Made by a program: the position numbers and the translations under genes. Shown here piece after piece: positions 1 through 7,862 of a stretch of DNA of 64,000 nucleotides (within the stretch, counting starts at the first letter, position 1; every line of letters begins with the position of its first letter). The stretch is from Streptomyces sp. CB02058. GTDB taxonomy: Bacteria > Actinomycetota > Actinomycetes > Streptomycetales > Streptomycetaceae. Location of the stretch: positions 496,001 to 560,000 of the forward strand of contig NZ_LIPG01000007.1 in assembly GCF_001905505.1 (NCBI RefSeq), in the 5' to 3' direction. The notes under the pieces are model-generated. The model was given only the letters and a program-made list of their open reading frames with translations. It had not been told where the DNA came from and ran no database searches.

Positions 1-825
1 GTGGGGCTGGCCGGGCTGCTGGCTCTCACGGGGAGCGCCGGATCGCACACGCTGGCGGGCCCGGAGCAGCTGACCCTGGCGACGGGGACCTTCGGCGCCG
101 TGGCGGCCGTACTCGTCGTCGCCAAGGGACTGCACCGGCCGATGCTGCGCAGCGTGGTGCTGGCCACCGGCGCGGGCGTCGCCTTCGGCATGGCGTCGGT
201 GTTCACCAAGACCGTCGCGGTGGAGTGGACCTCCGGCGTGGTGGGTTCGGGGCTGCCGACGCTGCTGGTGATCGCCGCGCTCGCCGCGGCGGGCCTCCTG
301 CTCTCCCAGGCCGCCTACCGGGGCGCCGGGCTCACGGCACCGCTGGCGACGGTCACGGTGGTCAACCCGGTGGTCGCCGCCGCCGTGGGCATCACCATGT
401 TCGGGGAGCAGTTCCGCTACGGCCTGACGGGAGCCCTGCTCGCGCTCGCCTGCGGTGCTCTGGCGGCGGCCGGTCTGGTGCTCCTGACCATGGAGCGGGT
501 GGCGACCGAGCGATCCATGCCGGAGCACCCGGAGGCCGGGCGGGACACGCCGGAGGGCACCGCCGACGCCCCGGACGAGGACCCTGTCCGGCCGGTGACA
601 CCGCCCGAGGTGAAGCTTCCCGAGCCGTCGAGACCCGCCGTCGCGCCGGGGGCGGCCCTGCCGGACCCCTTTCCCGCGCCGACGGCGCTCTCGCTGCCGC
701 TGACGATGCCGCTGGACCACGGCGGCGGGCGGGTCGAGTTCGGCGCCGGGCGTCCCACGTCCCGTGCCGAGCCGCCCGTCGCCGGTCCGTCGCGGCGGTG
801 CGACTTACTGATCGCTTCGGACTGA
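1..825 (+). CDS. DMT (EamA-family) transporter, C-terminal part
   Basis: The visible 274 residues carry about five hydrophobic helices (roughly residues 1-165), matching the second EamA repeat of a drug/metabolite transporter, an inner-membrane exporter of small metabolites. The reading frame is open at base 1, and a full DMT protein has two EamA repeats (about 300 residues, ten helices), so the gene almost certainly starts upstream of the window. After the last helix comes an unusual tail of about 105 residues rich in Pro, Glu and Asp, which is not part of the family core and is probably cytoplasmic and disordered. A TTA leucine codon, rare in Streptomyces, sits six codons before the stop (805-807). 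The substrate cannot be told from sequence. Confidence 0.8.
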   Translation: MGLAGLLALTGSAGSHTLAGPEQLTLATGTFGAVAAVLVVAKGLHRPMLRSVVLATGAGVAFGMASVFTKTVAVEWTSGVVGSGLPTLLVIAALAAAGLLLSQAAYRGAGLTAPLATVTVVNPVVAAAVGITMFGEQFRYGLTGALLALACGALAAAGLVLLTMERVATERSMPEHPEAGRDTPEGTADAPDEDPVRPVTPPEVKLPEPSRPAVAPGAALPDPFPAPTALSLPLTMPLDHGGGRVEFGAGRPTSRAEPPVAGPSRRCDLLIASD

Positions 826-837
826 GTCCGGGCCGCG

Positions 838-864
838 TCCGTGGCCGGATCCGCCGGACACGGA
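838..864. terminator. Stem-loop between convergent genes
   Basis: Outer arms TCCGTG/CACGGA and inner arms CCGG/CCGG pair around a 5-nt loop with one internal mismatch. The element lies in the 43-bp gap between the stops of two convergent genes, so it can serve both as a rho-independent-like terminator. There is no U tract, which is common in streptomycetes. Confidence 0.55.
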
Positions 865-868
865 ACGC

Positions 869-2128
869 TCAGACGCTGACGCCACCGGCCCTGAGGTAGG
901 CGAGCGGGTCGATGTCGGAGCCGTAGCCGGGGCCGGTGCGGATCTCGAAGTGCAGGTGCGGGCCGGTGCTGTTCCCCGTGGAGCCGGAGCGCGCGATGCG
1001 CTGGCCACTGCCGACCTGCTGGCCCTCGCGCACGTGGAGCGACGAGAGATGCGCGTACTGGCTGTACCTGCCGTCGCTGTGCCGGATGACGACCTCGTAA
1101 CCGTACGCGCCCGCCCAGCCGGCGGAGACGACCTTTCCGGACGCCACGGCCTTCACCGATGTGCCGGTGGGGACGGGGAAGTCGACGCCCGTGTGGTAGC
1201 CGCTGGACCATGATCCCGCCTGGTGGTACGGCGTTCCGGTACGGGCCGAGACGGGGGCGGTGAGGCCGGTGCGGGACTTCGCCGTCTTCTTCTCGCTCTG
1301 GGCGGGTTTCGCGGCCTGCTTGGGCGCGGCGGTCTTCGGGGCGGCCGTCCTGGGCGCCGCGGCCTTCGGGGCCGCCTTCTGGGCCGTCTTCTGCTTCGGC
1401 GCCGAGGTCGTGGGCTTCGGCGTCGCGGTCACGGGCTTCCCCGCCACGTCCAGGGTCAGCCGCTGCCCCGGGAGGATGAGATCGGGGTCGGCGCCCACGA
1501 CGGAGCGGTTGGCGGCGTACAGCCGCTGCCAGCCACCCCGCACCCGCTCGGCGGACGCGATGCCGGAGAGCGAGTCGCCGTGCGCCACGGTGTACGACTC
1601 GCGCTTGCCCGGCACGGTGGTCGGTGATGCCTTCGCCGCCCCGGCGTCACGGGCGGTCTTCGTCGAGGAACCGGACTGGGGCGTCTTGCCCTTCCCGGTC
1701 CCGGCCGTGGTCTGGCGCTCGTGCTGGGGGGCGATGTCGGGTGCGTCCCCGCCCTGCTTCAGGCCCGCCCGCACGGAGCAGGTCGGCCAGGCGCCGGGGC
1801 CCTGCCCGTCGAGCACCTTCTCGGCGACGGCTATCTGCTGGTCCTTGGTCGCCAGGTCGGCCCGTGCGGCGTACGCGGTGCCCCCGTACGCGGCCCAGGT
1901 CGACCCGCTGAACTGAAGGCCCCCGTAATAGCCGTTGCCCGTGTTGATGTGCCAGTTCCCGGTCGACTCGCAGGCGGCGACCTTCTCCCACACATCGGTC
2001 GATGCGGCGCCCGCCGAGGCAGCGGTGAGGAGCGGGAGCGCGATGCCCGCACCCCCCGCCGTCACCGTGAGCGAAGCACGGTTGATCCGGCTGGGCTGAT
2101 ATCTGCGGTGCCGTCCGTTCGCGGCCAT
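869..2128 (-). CDS. Secreted Rpf-like/LysM/M23 cell-wall lytic protein
   Basis: A 419-residue exported peptidoglycan-active protein. An N-terminal signal sequence (about residues 1-42, basic start then alanine-rich segment) is followed by a resuscitation-promoting-factor/transglycosylase-like domain (about 43-120, with the typical DVWEKVAACESTGNW start and GGLQF), a LysM domain (about 175-225, YTVAHGDSLSGIA), a Pro/Ala/Lys/Thr-rich linker and a C-terminal M23 endopeptidase domain (about 305-415) with zinc motifs HTGVDF and HLHFE. It should bind wall glycan through LysM, cleave glycan strands with the Rpf domain and cut cross-links with M23. I chose the ATG at 2128 because GGGGGAG precedes it; an in-frame start at 2209 would add 27 residues with no ribosome site. 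Confident on domains; physiological role (germination or wall remodelling) is inferred. Confidence 0.9.
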   Translation of the reverse strand: MAANGRHRRYQPSRINRASLTVTAGGAGIALPLLTAASAGAASTDVWEKVAACESTGNWHINTGNGYYGGLQFSGSTWAAYGGTAYAARADLATKDQQIAVAEKVLDGQGPGAWPTCSVRAGLKQGGDAPDIAPQHERQTTAGTGKGKTPQSGSSTKTARDAGAAKASPTTVPGKRESYTVAHGDSLSGIASAERVRGGWQRLYAANRSVVGADPDLILPGQRLTLDVAGKPVTATPKPTTSAPKQKTAQKAAPKAAAPRTAAPKTAAPKQAAKPAQSEKKTAKSRTGLTAPVSARTGTPYHQAGSWSSGYHTGVDFPVPTGTSVKAVASGKVVSAGWAGAYGYEVVIRHSDGRYSQYAHLSSLHVREGQQVGSGQRIARSGSTGNSTGPHLHFEIRTGPGYGSDIDPLAYLRAGGVSV

Positions 2129-2294
2129 GATTCGGCTCCCCCACTGGCTGTAGGACACGTCGCAAGCGGCCAACGTATGGGCATACAGAGGGTGGTGACA
2201 AGTGAACAATCAGCTCTCGCCGCCCATGCGCCCCGGCGCACGACCCCCGGGGGCACAGTCGACGGCCCGGCGGGCCGCACCTCGCGGACTTGGG

Positions 2295-2304
2295 AGAGCG
2301 CTCT
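2295..2304. promoter_or_regulatory. LacI-type operator (site 1 of 4), before the lacI-family gene
   Basis: The perfect palindrome AGAGCGCTCT shares its core with three longer palindromes upstream of the hydrolase, DUF1996 and protease genes. It is centred about 40 bp upstream of the expected transcription start of the LacI-family gene, a position suited to autorepression. The CG-centred palindrome is typical of LacI-family operators. Confidence 0.65.
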
Positions 2305-2325
2305 ATCCGGGCTGCCCGCTGATGC

Positions 2326-2331
2326 TATAAA
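2326..2331 (+). promoter_or_regulatory. -10 box of a probably leaderless transcript
   Basis: TATAAA ends 7 nt before the ATG at 2339, and there is no Shine-Dalgarno-like sequence in front of that ATG. This spacing places the transcription start at or within a base of the start codon, as in leaderless actinobacterial mRNAs. No good -35 hexamer is visible; the operator covers that position. Confidence 0.5.
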
Positions 2332-2338
2332 TGCGCCC

Positions 2339-3409
2339 ATGACGGATGCTCCCCGACCGCCCGGCGCGGCCCCCACCCTGGAGGACGTGGCGAGGGCGGC
2401 CGGTGTCTCACGCGCCACGGTCTCCCGGGTCGTCAACGGCGTGCGGAACGTCGACCCCGCGATCCAGAAGGCCGTGCGGCAGGCGGTCTCCGTCACCGGT
2501 TACGCGCCGAACCGCGCGGCCCGTTCCCTGGTGACCCGGCGCGCGGACGCCATCGCGCTGGTGGTGTCGGGCGCGGGGGTCGCCGAGGAGGGCGCGGAAC
2601 CCACGGCGGAAGGGTCCTTCACCGCCCAGGTGTTCGCCGATCCGTTCTTCGGCCGCGTGGTGACGGGAGTCGTCGACTATCTGCGCCCGCGCGGCATGCA
2701 CCCGGTGCTGATGTTCGCGGAGAGCTCGCGGGCCCGGGACGAGGTGGTGGACTACCTGAGGCAGGGCAGCGCCGACGGGGCGCTGATCGTCTCGACGCAC
2801 GCGCAGGACCCGCTTCCCGCGCTGATCACGGACGCCGGGCTGCCCGCCGTGCTGTACGCGCGCCCCGCCAGGCCCGCCCGGATCAGTTACGTCGATCTGG
2901 CGCACCGGGACGGCGCCCGATTGGCCGCCGAGCATCTGCTGGCGCGCGGCTGCCGGCGGATCGTCACCATCAGCGGGCCGTTGGACCTGCCGGCGGGGCA
3001 GGAGAGGCTCGCGGGCTTCCAGGACACGCTGACGCGGCACGGGCATTGCGGCGTCCCGGTCGCCGAGGGCCGCTTCACCCAGGAGAGCGGCGAGGCCGCC
3101 ATGGAGCGGCTGCTCGCCGAACATCCGGACCTGGACGGGGTGTTCGCGGGGAACGACCTGATGGCCATGGGCGCCTGCCATGTGCTGCGGGAACACGGCA
3201 GACGGGTGCCCGACGACGTGGCGGTGGTCGGCTTCGACGACAGCAGCGCAGCTTCGACCTGCCGGCCACCGCTCACGACGGTGCGCCAGCCGGTGGAGGA
3301 CATGGCGGCGGAGATGGCCGGACTGCTGCTGGACCGACTGGCCGCGCCGGACCGGCCGGTGACCTCGGTGATCTTCGAACCCGTACTGGTGGTGCGGGAC
3401 TCCGCCTGA
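2339..3409 (+). CDS. LacI-family transcriptional regulator
   Basis: A 356-residue regulator. The N-terminal helix-turn-helix and hinge (about residues 13-65, PTLEDVARAAGVSRATVSRV then NRAARSLVTRR) are canonical LacI; the rest is a periplasmic-binding-protein-like effector domain (about 70-350), including the GVFAGNDLMAMGA and VVGFDDSS segments typical of the family. It should bind a palindromic operator and release it when a sugar or similar ligand binds. A perfect AGAGCGCTCT palindrome just upstream suggests autoregulation, and related palindromes before 15672, 16874 and 19920 suggest its targets. The ligand is not evident. A 14-residue spacer in the effector domain (around residues 82-95) is a small insertion compared with minimal family members. 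Confidence 0.93.
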   Translation: MTDAPRPPGAAPTLEDVARAAGVSRATVSRVVNGVRNVDPAIQKAVRQAVSVTGYAPNRAARSLVTRRADAIALVVSGAGVAEEGAEPTAEGSFTAQVFADPFFGRVVTGVVDYLRPRGMHPVLMFAESSRARDEVVDYLRQGSADGALIVSTHAQDPLPALITDAGLPAVLYARPARPARISYVDLAHRDGARLAAEHLLARGCRRIVTISGPLDLPAGQERLAGFQDTLTRHGHCGVPVAEGRFTQESGEAAMERLLAEHPDLDGVFAGNDLMAMGACHVLREHGRRVPDDVAVVGFDDSSAASTCRPPLTTVRQPVEDMAAEMAGLLLDRLAAPDRPVTSVIFEPVLVVRDSA

Positions 3410-3673
3410 CCGCATGAGCTGAGCCGCCCGGGCTGCCTGTCCTGCCACCCGTGGAGCGTCGCCACATGTGGAACGTCACCGCACCCGGCGCCCGGAACGC
3501 GGCGGACACGGATTCGCCGGACGAGTCGGAGTTCGACGGGGTCGGGGAGTGATTCCCGCCGGGCGGGTTCGTCGGAGAGGGCAAGGAAACTCCGCCAGGC
3601 TGCTTCGACGGGGTCGGTCGCACCGTCATTCTGCACGTCTCGGGCGACGAGGTGAACAGCTGCTGGTGCGGCG

Positions 3674-4765
3674 CTAGTTCGGGAAGAGGAAGTTGGCGAT
3701 GGTCGTGTCCACGACCTGTGAGATCGGCAGTGTCGCGGCGTCATCGGGGAAAACCTGGTTCTGGAAGACGGCGACGAAGCGCCGTCCGGATGTGGGCTCC
3801 TTGATGATCGCGGCCTCCGAGGCGACGGTCGTGCCGTTGTTCACCGGCCCCAGGCCGTTCTTCGACTGGAAGGTGATGAACTGGACGTCGGGGTCGTGGC
3901 TCAGGAACACGTGCCGCCTTTCGGCCGCGCGGAAGAGGTAGACCAGCATGGCGAGGTCGGACGCCGGGTCGACGAGCGGTGTGTTGTCGGTGGCGGGGGC
4001 CTCGTCGGCGCCGGTTCCGACCCCAGGTGCGCCACCGGCGCCGGGACTGGACGCCAGGAACGCGAAAAGGCGCGCCATCTGCAGGGCGGACGTCGCCTGG
4101 GCGACGGGTGTGTCGTTGACGCAGGGAACACGCTGAGGCGGGAACCCGTGCCCGAAGTCACCGCACAGCCACATTCCGTCAGCCGTCTGTGGCTCAGCGG
4201 CGGCGTCCTCGTCGAAGAAGCCCGCCGACGCCGTGGCCCGGGTGAGGTAGCCGAAGCCCAGTCCGTGCACCACCGATCCAGCGGCACTGTTCTTGCCGGC
4301 GACGATCGCATCGAACAGTTGCTCGGCGAAGTGCTGCGTGAAGTTGACCGTGCCATCCGGCTGCAGCTGGAAGACCTCGCTCCACCGGGGAAGCAGGAAG
4401 CCGTCGAGGTTGACCCCGGCCAGCTGCGCGACCCGGTCCTCCTTGATCAGGGTGTCGAAGGTGCTGCCCACGATCGCGAGTGTCTGGTCGCGCGGCGGGC
4501 CGAAGGTGGCGACGAAGTCGTTGACCGCTCTGCGCAGTTCGAACGCGACCCACATCGCCGCGGTCTTGAGCAGGCTCGCCGAGTAGTGGACCTGCTCCCC
4601 CAACTGGCCCGCGAAGTCGTGCGGTTCGGTCTGGTTCAGTGCGGCGATGATGATCGGCGTGCTGTCCAGCCCTCCGCCGAAGGAGGACATCGCGGCGTCG
4701 AACGCCTGCTGGAGGTCGGGGTCCGGGTCGAGCAGTTCAGGTTTGGTCTCGGGGAAGATGGCCAT
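3674..4765 (-). CDS. Serine hydrolase of the beta-lactamase/PBP-like fold
   Basis: A 363-residue protein with the marks of the serine beta-lactamase-like fold: an S-x-x-K motif in YSASLLKTAAM (about residues 62-72), the helix segment TSALQMARLFAFL that lines the active site in class A enzymes, and a KTG-like box as KNG near the C terminus followed by the usual AIIKEPTSGRRFVAVFQN strands. There is no signal peptide or lipobox, so it is probably cytosolic or released by another route; this is odd for a family that usually works on peptidoglycan or beta-lactams. A long Gly/Ala/Pro-rich loop (about residues 238-260) is inserted before the KNG strand. Start ATG at 4765. Substrate unknown; esterase, peptidase or lactamase activity are all possible. 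Confidence 0.65.
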   Translation of the reverse strand: MAIFPETKPELLDPDPDLQQAFDAAMSSFGGGLDSTPIIIAALNQTEPHDFAGQLGEQVHYSASLLKTAAMWVAFELRRAVNDFVATFGPPRDQTLAIVGSTFDTLIKEDRVAQLAGVNLDGFLLPRWSEVFQLQPDGTVNFTQHFAEQLFDAIVAGKNSAAGSVVHGLGFGYLTRATASAGFFDEDAAAEPQTADGMWLCGDFGHGFPPQRVPCVNDTPVAQATSALQMARLFAFLASSPGAGGAPGVGTGADEAPATDNTPLVDPASDLAMLVYLFRAAERRHVFLSHDPDVQFITFQSKNGLGPVNNGTTVASEAAIIKEPTSGRRFVAVFQNQVFPDDAATLPISQVVDTTIANFLFPN

Positions 4766-4979
4766 GCGAAGCTCCCGGGAGTTACGACCGGGTGGTTACC
4801 GGGGTCCCGGTCGTGGCAACGCCCCAGTACGGGCGGCCTTCACTTCCACGGGATCACGCCACTCCCCACTCCGCACGTCCACGGTGAAGGCTCCCCCGCC
4901 GAACCCCCGCGCACCGTGAACTGCCGACCCTTTGCACGTAAGTGCGGCACCTGCAACCATGAGACAGGAGGGCTTCCGC

Positions 4980-4994
4980 CCTGCCTGCGGCAGG
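4980..4994 (-). terminator. Short stem-loop downstream of the ROK gene
   Basis: CCTGCC and GGCAGG pair around a 3-nt loop, about 50 bp past the stop of the minus-strand ROK gene. The stem is only six base pairs, so termination here is tentative. Confidence 0.3.
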
Positions 4995-5043
4995 AGGCCG
5001 GCCGCACCCGTCGTCCATGCCACCCAGCTGCCCCCGGTGCGTC

Positions 5044-6396
5044 TCACGCCTTCGCCTTACGGCTGCGGTTCGACGTCCCTCCGTCCTTGGCCGTGGTGAC
5101 GACGTCCTTGGCCGTGGTGACGACCGGGAGGGGCATCCGTGCGGAGCGCGTGCCGCCGCGGGCCAGGAAGTCGGCCAGGGGCAGGGTCGCGGCGCCGACC
5201 GTGACCGCGTCCGGGCCCAGGTGCCCCAGGTCGATCGTGGTCCGGGCCGCCGCGTGCCGCAGGGCGTAGTCCTGGGCGTACCGGCGGATGTCCGGGAGCA
5301 GATGGGGACCGATGAGCAGCCCCGCCCAGCCGCCGAGCAGGATGCGTTCGGGCAGGAAGAGGTTGACCAGGTCGGCCAGGGCGGCACCCAGGCACTCGGC
5401 CGTCTCGTCCAGGATGGAGACGGCGACCGGGTCCGGGGCTCCGCCCCCGGGGCCCGGGTAGGCGGCCGCGAGGAGTGCGGCGAGGGCGCTCTCGTCGTCG
5501 GCGTCCGGTGGCAGCGGGCCGCCCGCCTCCTGCCAGCGCTCGCGCATCGCTTCCGCTCCGGCGTACGCCTCCAGGCAGCCGATGGAGCCGCAGCGGCACC
5601 GGCGGCCCCGCAGCTGCACGGTCGTGTGGCCCCATTCCAGCGCGGCGTCGGAGAGGTCCTCGTCGAGGATGTCCCCCCGGTTGACGCTCGCGCCCACGCC
5701 GGAGCCGATCAGGGCGACGGCCGCCGATCCGGCGCCCCGCCCGCCGCCGAACCACATCTCGGCCTGGCCCAGCGTCTTCGCGCCGTTGTCGATGAAGAAC
5801 GGCACCTCGGGCGGCACGTCCACCGCGGCACGGAGCAGCCGTTCGAAGGGCACGGCGCTCCAACCGATGGTCTGCCCGTGCACGACCGCGCCCGGACCTC
5901 CGGCGGCTTCCGGTGCGTCGCGTTCGATGATGCCCGGCACCCCGATGCCGACGCCGAGCAGCGCGCGGGGGTCGGCGCCCGCGTCGCGCAGGACGTCCAG
6001 AACGCCCGAACGGACATGGCTGACGATGCGCTCGACGTCGTATCCGTGCTGTGCCAGCAGGCGGTCGGTGCGGGCGAGCTCCGTCAGTGAGAGGTCGAAC
6101 AGCTCGACGCGCACCCGGGTCTCCCCGATGTCGATGCCCACGAACAGTCCGCCGCCCGAGGAGATCCGCAGCAGCGTGCGGGGGCGTCCGCCGTCGGAGT
6201 CGACGATGCCCGCCTCCTCCACGAGCCCTTCCGAGACGAGCTCGGCGACCACGTTGCTGATGGATCCCGAACTGAGCCCCGTGACGGGCCCGAGCTCCTG
6301 ACGGCTCAACGGACCGTCGAAATACAACCGTTGCAATACCCGCGCCCGGTTGCCCCGTCGCAGGTCACGCACGGTCCGTCTGCTGCGTTCAGCCAT
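5044..6396 (-). CDS. ROK-family transcriptional regulator
   Basis: A 450-residue ROK protein: a winged helix-turn-helix at about residues 12-65 (SRQELGPVTGLSSGSISNVV), then the ROK sugar-kinase-like domain with the glycine-rich FVGIDIGETRVRV strand and the zinc motif CRCGSIGCLEAYAG (about residues 265-278). ROK regulators of this length usually repress sugar transport and catabolic genes and respond to a sugar. It is divergent from the sugar ABC operon starting at 6539, and the AT-rich inverted repeats between them (6458-6484) are the likely binding site. The C terminus carries a duplicated VVTTAKD heptapeptide coded by a 21-bp tandem repeat, outside the family core. Start ATG 6396, preceded by GGAAGGAAGGGAG. 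Confidence 0.9.
   Translation of the reverse strand: MAERSRRTVRDLRRGNRARVLQRLYFDGPLSRQELGPVTGLSSGSISNVVAELVSEGLVEEAGIVDSDGGRPRTLLRISSGGGLFVGIDIGETRVRVELFDLSLTELARTDRLLAQHGYDVERIVSHVRSGVLDVLRDAGADPRALLGVGIGVPGIIERDAPEAAGGPGAVVHGQTIGWSAVPFERLLRAAVDVPPEVPFFIDNGAKTLGQAEMWFGGGRGAGSAAVALIGSGVGASVNRGDILDEDLSDAALEWGHTTVQLRGRRCRCGSIGCLEAYAGAEAMRERWQEAGGPLPPDADDESALAALLAAAYPGPGGGAPDPVAVSILDETAECLGAALADLVNLFLPERILLGGWAGLLIGPHLLPDIRRYAQDYALRHAAARTTIDLGHLGPDAVTVGAATLPLADFLARGGTRSARMPLPVVTTAKDVVTTAKDGGTSNRSRKAKA
5082..5123. repeat. Two-copy 21-bp tandem repeat
   Basis: Two exact adjacent copies of a 21-bp unit starting CGTCCTTGGCCGTGGTGACG lie in the 3' end of the ROK gene and give a repeated VVTTAKD heptapeptide. 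It looks like recent slippage duplication in a dispensable tail. Confidence 0.85.
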
Positions 6397-6437
6397 GTTG
6401 CTCCCTTCCTTCCGGCAACATACCCCGGCCCCAGCCC

Positions 6438-6466
6438 TTGACGCGCACTTTCTTCAGCTCTTAAAT
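6438..6466 (+). promoter_or_regulatory. Promoter of the sugar ABC/GH1 operon
   Basis: TTGACG (6438-6443) and TTAAAT (6461-6466) are separated by 17 bp, a good match to the main vegetative sigma factor. The -10 box lies inside the first half of the inverted repeat recognised as operator, so repressor binding would block the polymerase. Confidence 0.6.
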
Positions 6467-6484
6467 CACATCTTAAATTAAGAG
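6458..6484. promoter_or_regulatory. Probable ROK operator
   Basis: CTCTTAA (6458-6464) and TTAAGAG (6478-6484) form an inverted repeat with a 13-bp spacer, and the right part alone is a 13-bp palindrome TCTTAAATTAAGA (6471-6483). The octamer TCTTAAAT is also directly repeated at 12-bp pitch. This A+T island in very G+C-rich DNA lies between the divergent ROK and binding-protein genes. Confidence 0.65.
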
Positions 6485-6538
6485 CGAAGGGGCGTTCGGA
6501 TCCCGAACCGCGCCCTCCCCGGAAAGGGGCCACCTTTC

Positions 6539-7852
6539 ATGCGTCACCTCAGAGCCGCAGCAGCCATCACCCTCGCCATGTCCGTAGCCGCCGGAGTGAC
6601 CGGCTGCGGCGGCGGCACGTCGTCGGACGACGGCAGCAACGAGTCGCCGAAGACTCTGACCTACTGGGCGTCCAACCAGGGCCCGAGCATCGAGGCCGAC
6701 AAGAAGATCCTCACGCCTGAGCTGAAGAAGTTCGAGAAGGAGACCGGGATCAAGGTGAAGCTGGAGGTCGTGCCCTGGGCCGACCTGCTGAACCGCATCC
6801 TCGCCGCCGCCACGTCGGGGCAGGGCCCGGACGTACTGAACATCGGCAACACCTGGTCGGCTTCGCTGCAGGCCACCGGCGCGCTGCTCCCCTGGGACGA
6901 CAAGAACTTCGAGGCGATCGGCGGCCGGGACCGCTTCATCGAATCGGCGGTGGCCTCGGCCGGCAAGGAGGGCGAGCCGCCCGCGGCGGTACCGCTCTAC
7001 TCCCTCGCGTACGCCCTCTACTACAACAAGAAGATGTTCGCCGACGCGGGCATCACCACCCCGCCCGCCACCTGGGACCAGCTCGTCAAGGACGGCAAGA
7101 AGCTCTCCAAGGACGGCAAGTGGGCCCTCGGCGCCGAGGGTTCCAACCTCTCCAACAACATCCACCAGACCTTCGTCCTGGGACAGCAGCACGGCGCCGA
7201 CTTCTTCGACGAGGCGGGCAAGGCCGACTTCACGTCGGACGGCGCCGTCGCGGCCGTGAAGCAGTACGTCGACCTCATGGCCAAGGACAAGATCATCGCT
7301 CCGGGCAACGCGGAGTACGCCCAGAACCAGTCGCTGACGGACTTCGCCAAGGGCCGGACGGCGATGGTGCTCTGGCAGGCCGCCGCCACCACCTTCGCCG
7401 CGCAGGGCATGAAGCCGGAGGACTGGGGGGTGGCTCCCGTCCCCGTCCCCGCCGGTGCGCCGGGCGCGGGCAAGCAGACCAACTCCATGGTGGCCGGGAT
7501 CAACATGGCGGTGTTCAAGAACACCAAGAACATCGACGGTGCCAAGAAGTTCGTGAAGTTCATGACGAGCGACGAGGAGCAGAAGATCCTCTGCAAGACC
7601 TACGGGTCGATCCCGCCCGTCAAGGCCGCCCAGTCCGACCCCGCCTTCGCGGCCCCCGAGCTGAAGGTCCTGCGCGACACGCTCGCCACCAGCGCCGCAC
7701 CGCTCCCCCAGGTGCCGAACGAGTCGCAGTTCGAGACGGCCGTGGGCACCGCGGTGAAGGAGCTGTTCGCGGACGCCGCGGCAGGTACGCCCGTCACCAC
7801 CGAGTCGGTCAAGGCGCGCCTGGAAAAGGCGCAGCAGACCATGCAGCAGTGA
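6539..7852 (+). CDS. Extracellular sugar-binding lipoprotein of ABC importer
   Basis: A 437-residue solute-binding protein of the carbohydrate (CUT1) ABC type. It begins with a lipoprotein signal peptide ending in the lipobox VTGC (Cys about residue 23), so it is anchored to the outer face of the membrane. The mature part shows the usual family features: TYWASNQGPS start, GQGPDVLNIGNTWSASLQ, YALYYNKKMFADAGI and WDQLVKDGKKL. It captures an oligosaccharide and delivers it to the two permeases encoded next. The ribosome site is GGAAAGG. The gene order with a GH1 beta-glucosidase suggests a beta-linked glucoside such as cellobiose or a related oligosaccharide, but the ligand is inferred. No ATPase is encoded here, so a shared MsiK-type ATPase elsewhere is expected. 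Confidence 0.93.
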   Translation: MRHLRAAAAITLAMSVAAGVTGCGGGTSSDDGSNESPKTLTYWASNQGPSIEADKKILTPELKKFEKETGIKVKLEVVPWADLLNRILAAATSGQGPDVLNIGNTWSASLQATGALLPWDDKNFEAIGGRDRFIESAVASAGKEGEPPAAVPLYSLAYALYYNKKMFADAGITTPPATWDQLVKDGKKLSKDGKWALGAEGSNLSNNIHQTFVLGQQHGADFFDEAGKADFTSDGAVAAVKQYVDLMAKDKIIAPGNAEYAQNQSLTDFAKGRTAMVLWQAAATTFAAQGMKPEDWGVAPVPVPAGAPGAGKQTNSMVAGINMAVFKNTKNIDGAKKFVKFMTSDEEQKILCKTYGSIPPVKAAQSDPAFAAPELKVLRDTLATSAAPLPQVPNESQFETAVGTAVKELFADAAAGTPVTTESVKARLEKAQQTMQQ

Positions 7853-7862
7853 GGCACCTTTC

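Noticed and set aside
417..1211. Minus-strand frame running from the DMT gene through the Rpf/M23 gene
   Set aside because: It spans the ends of two genes in other frames, has a low-complexity product, and crosses the terminator hairpin.
2129..2260. c-di-AMP (ydaO) riboswitch before the Rpf/M23 gene
   Set aside because: Such riboswitches precede some Rpf genes, but I could not find the conserved core in the 130 bp upstream of 2128.
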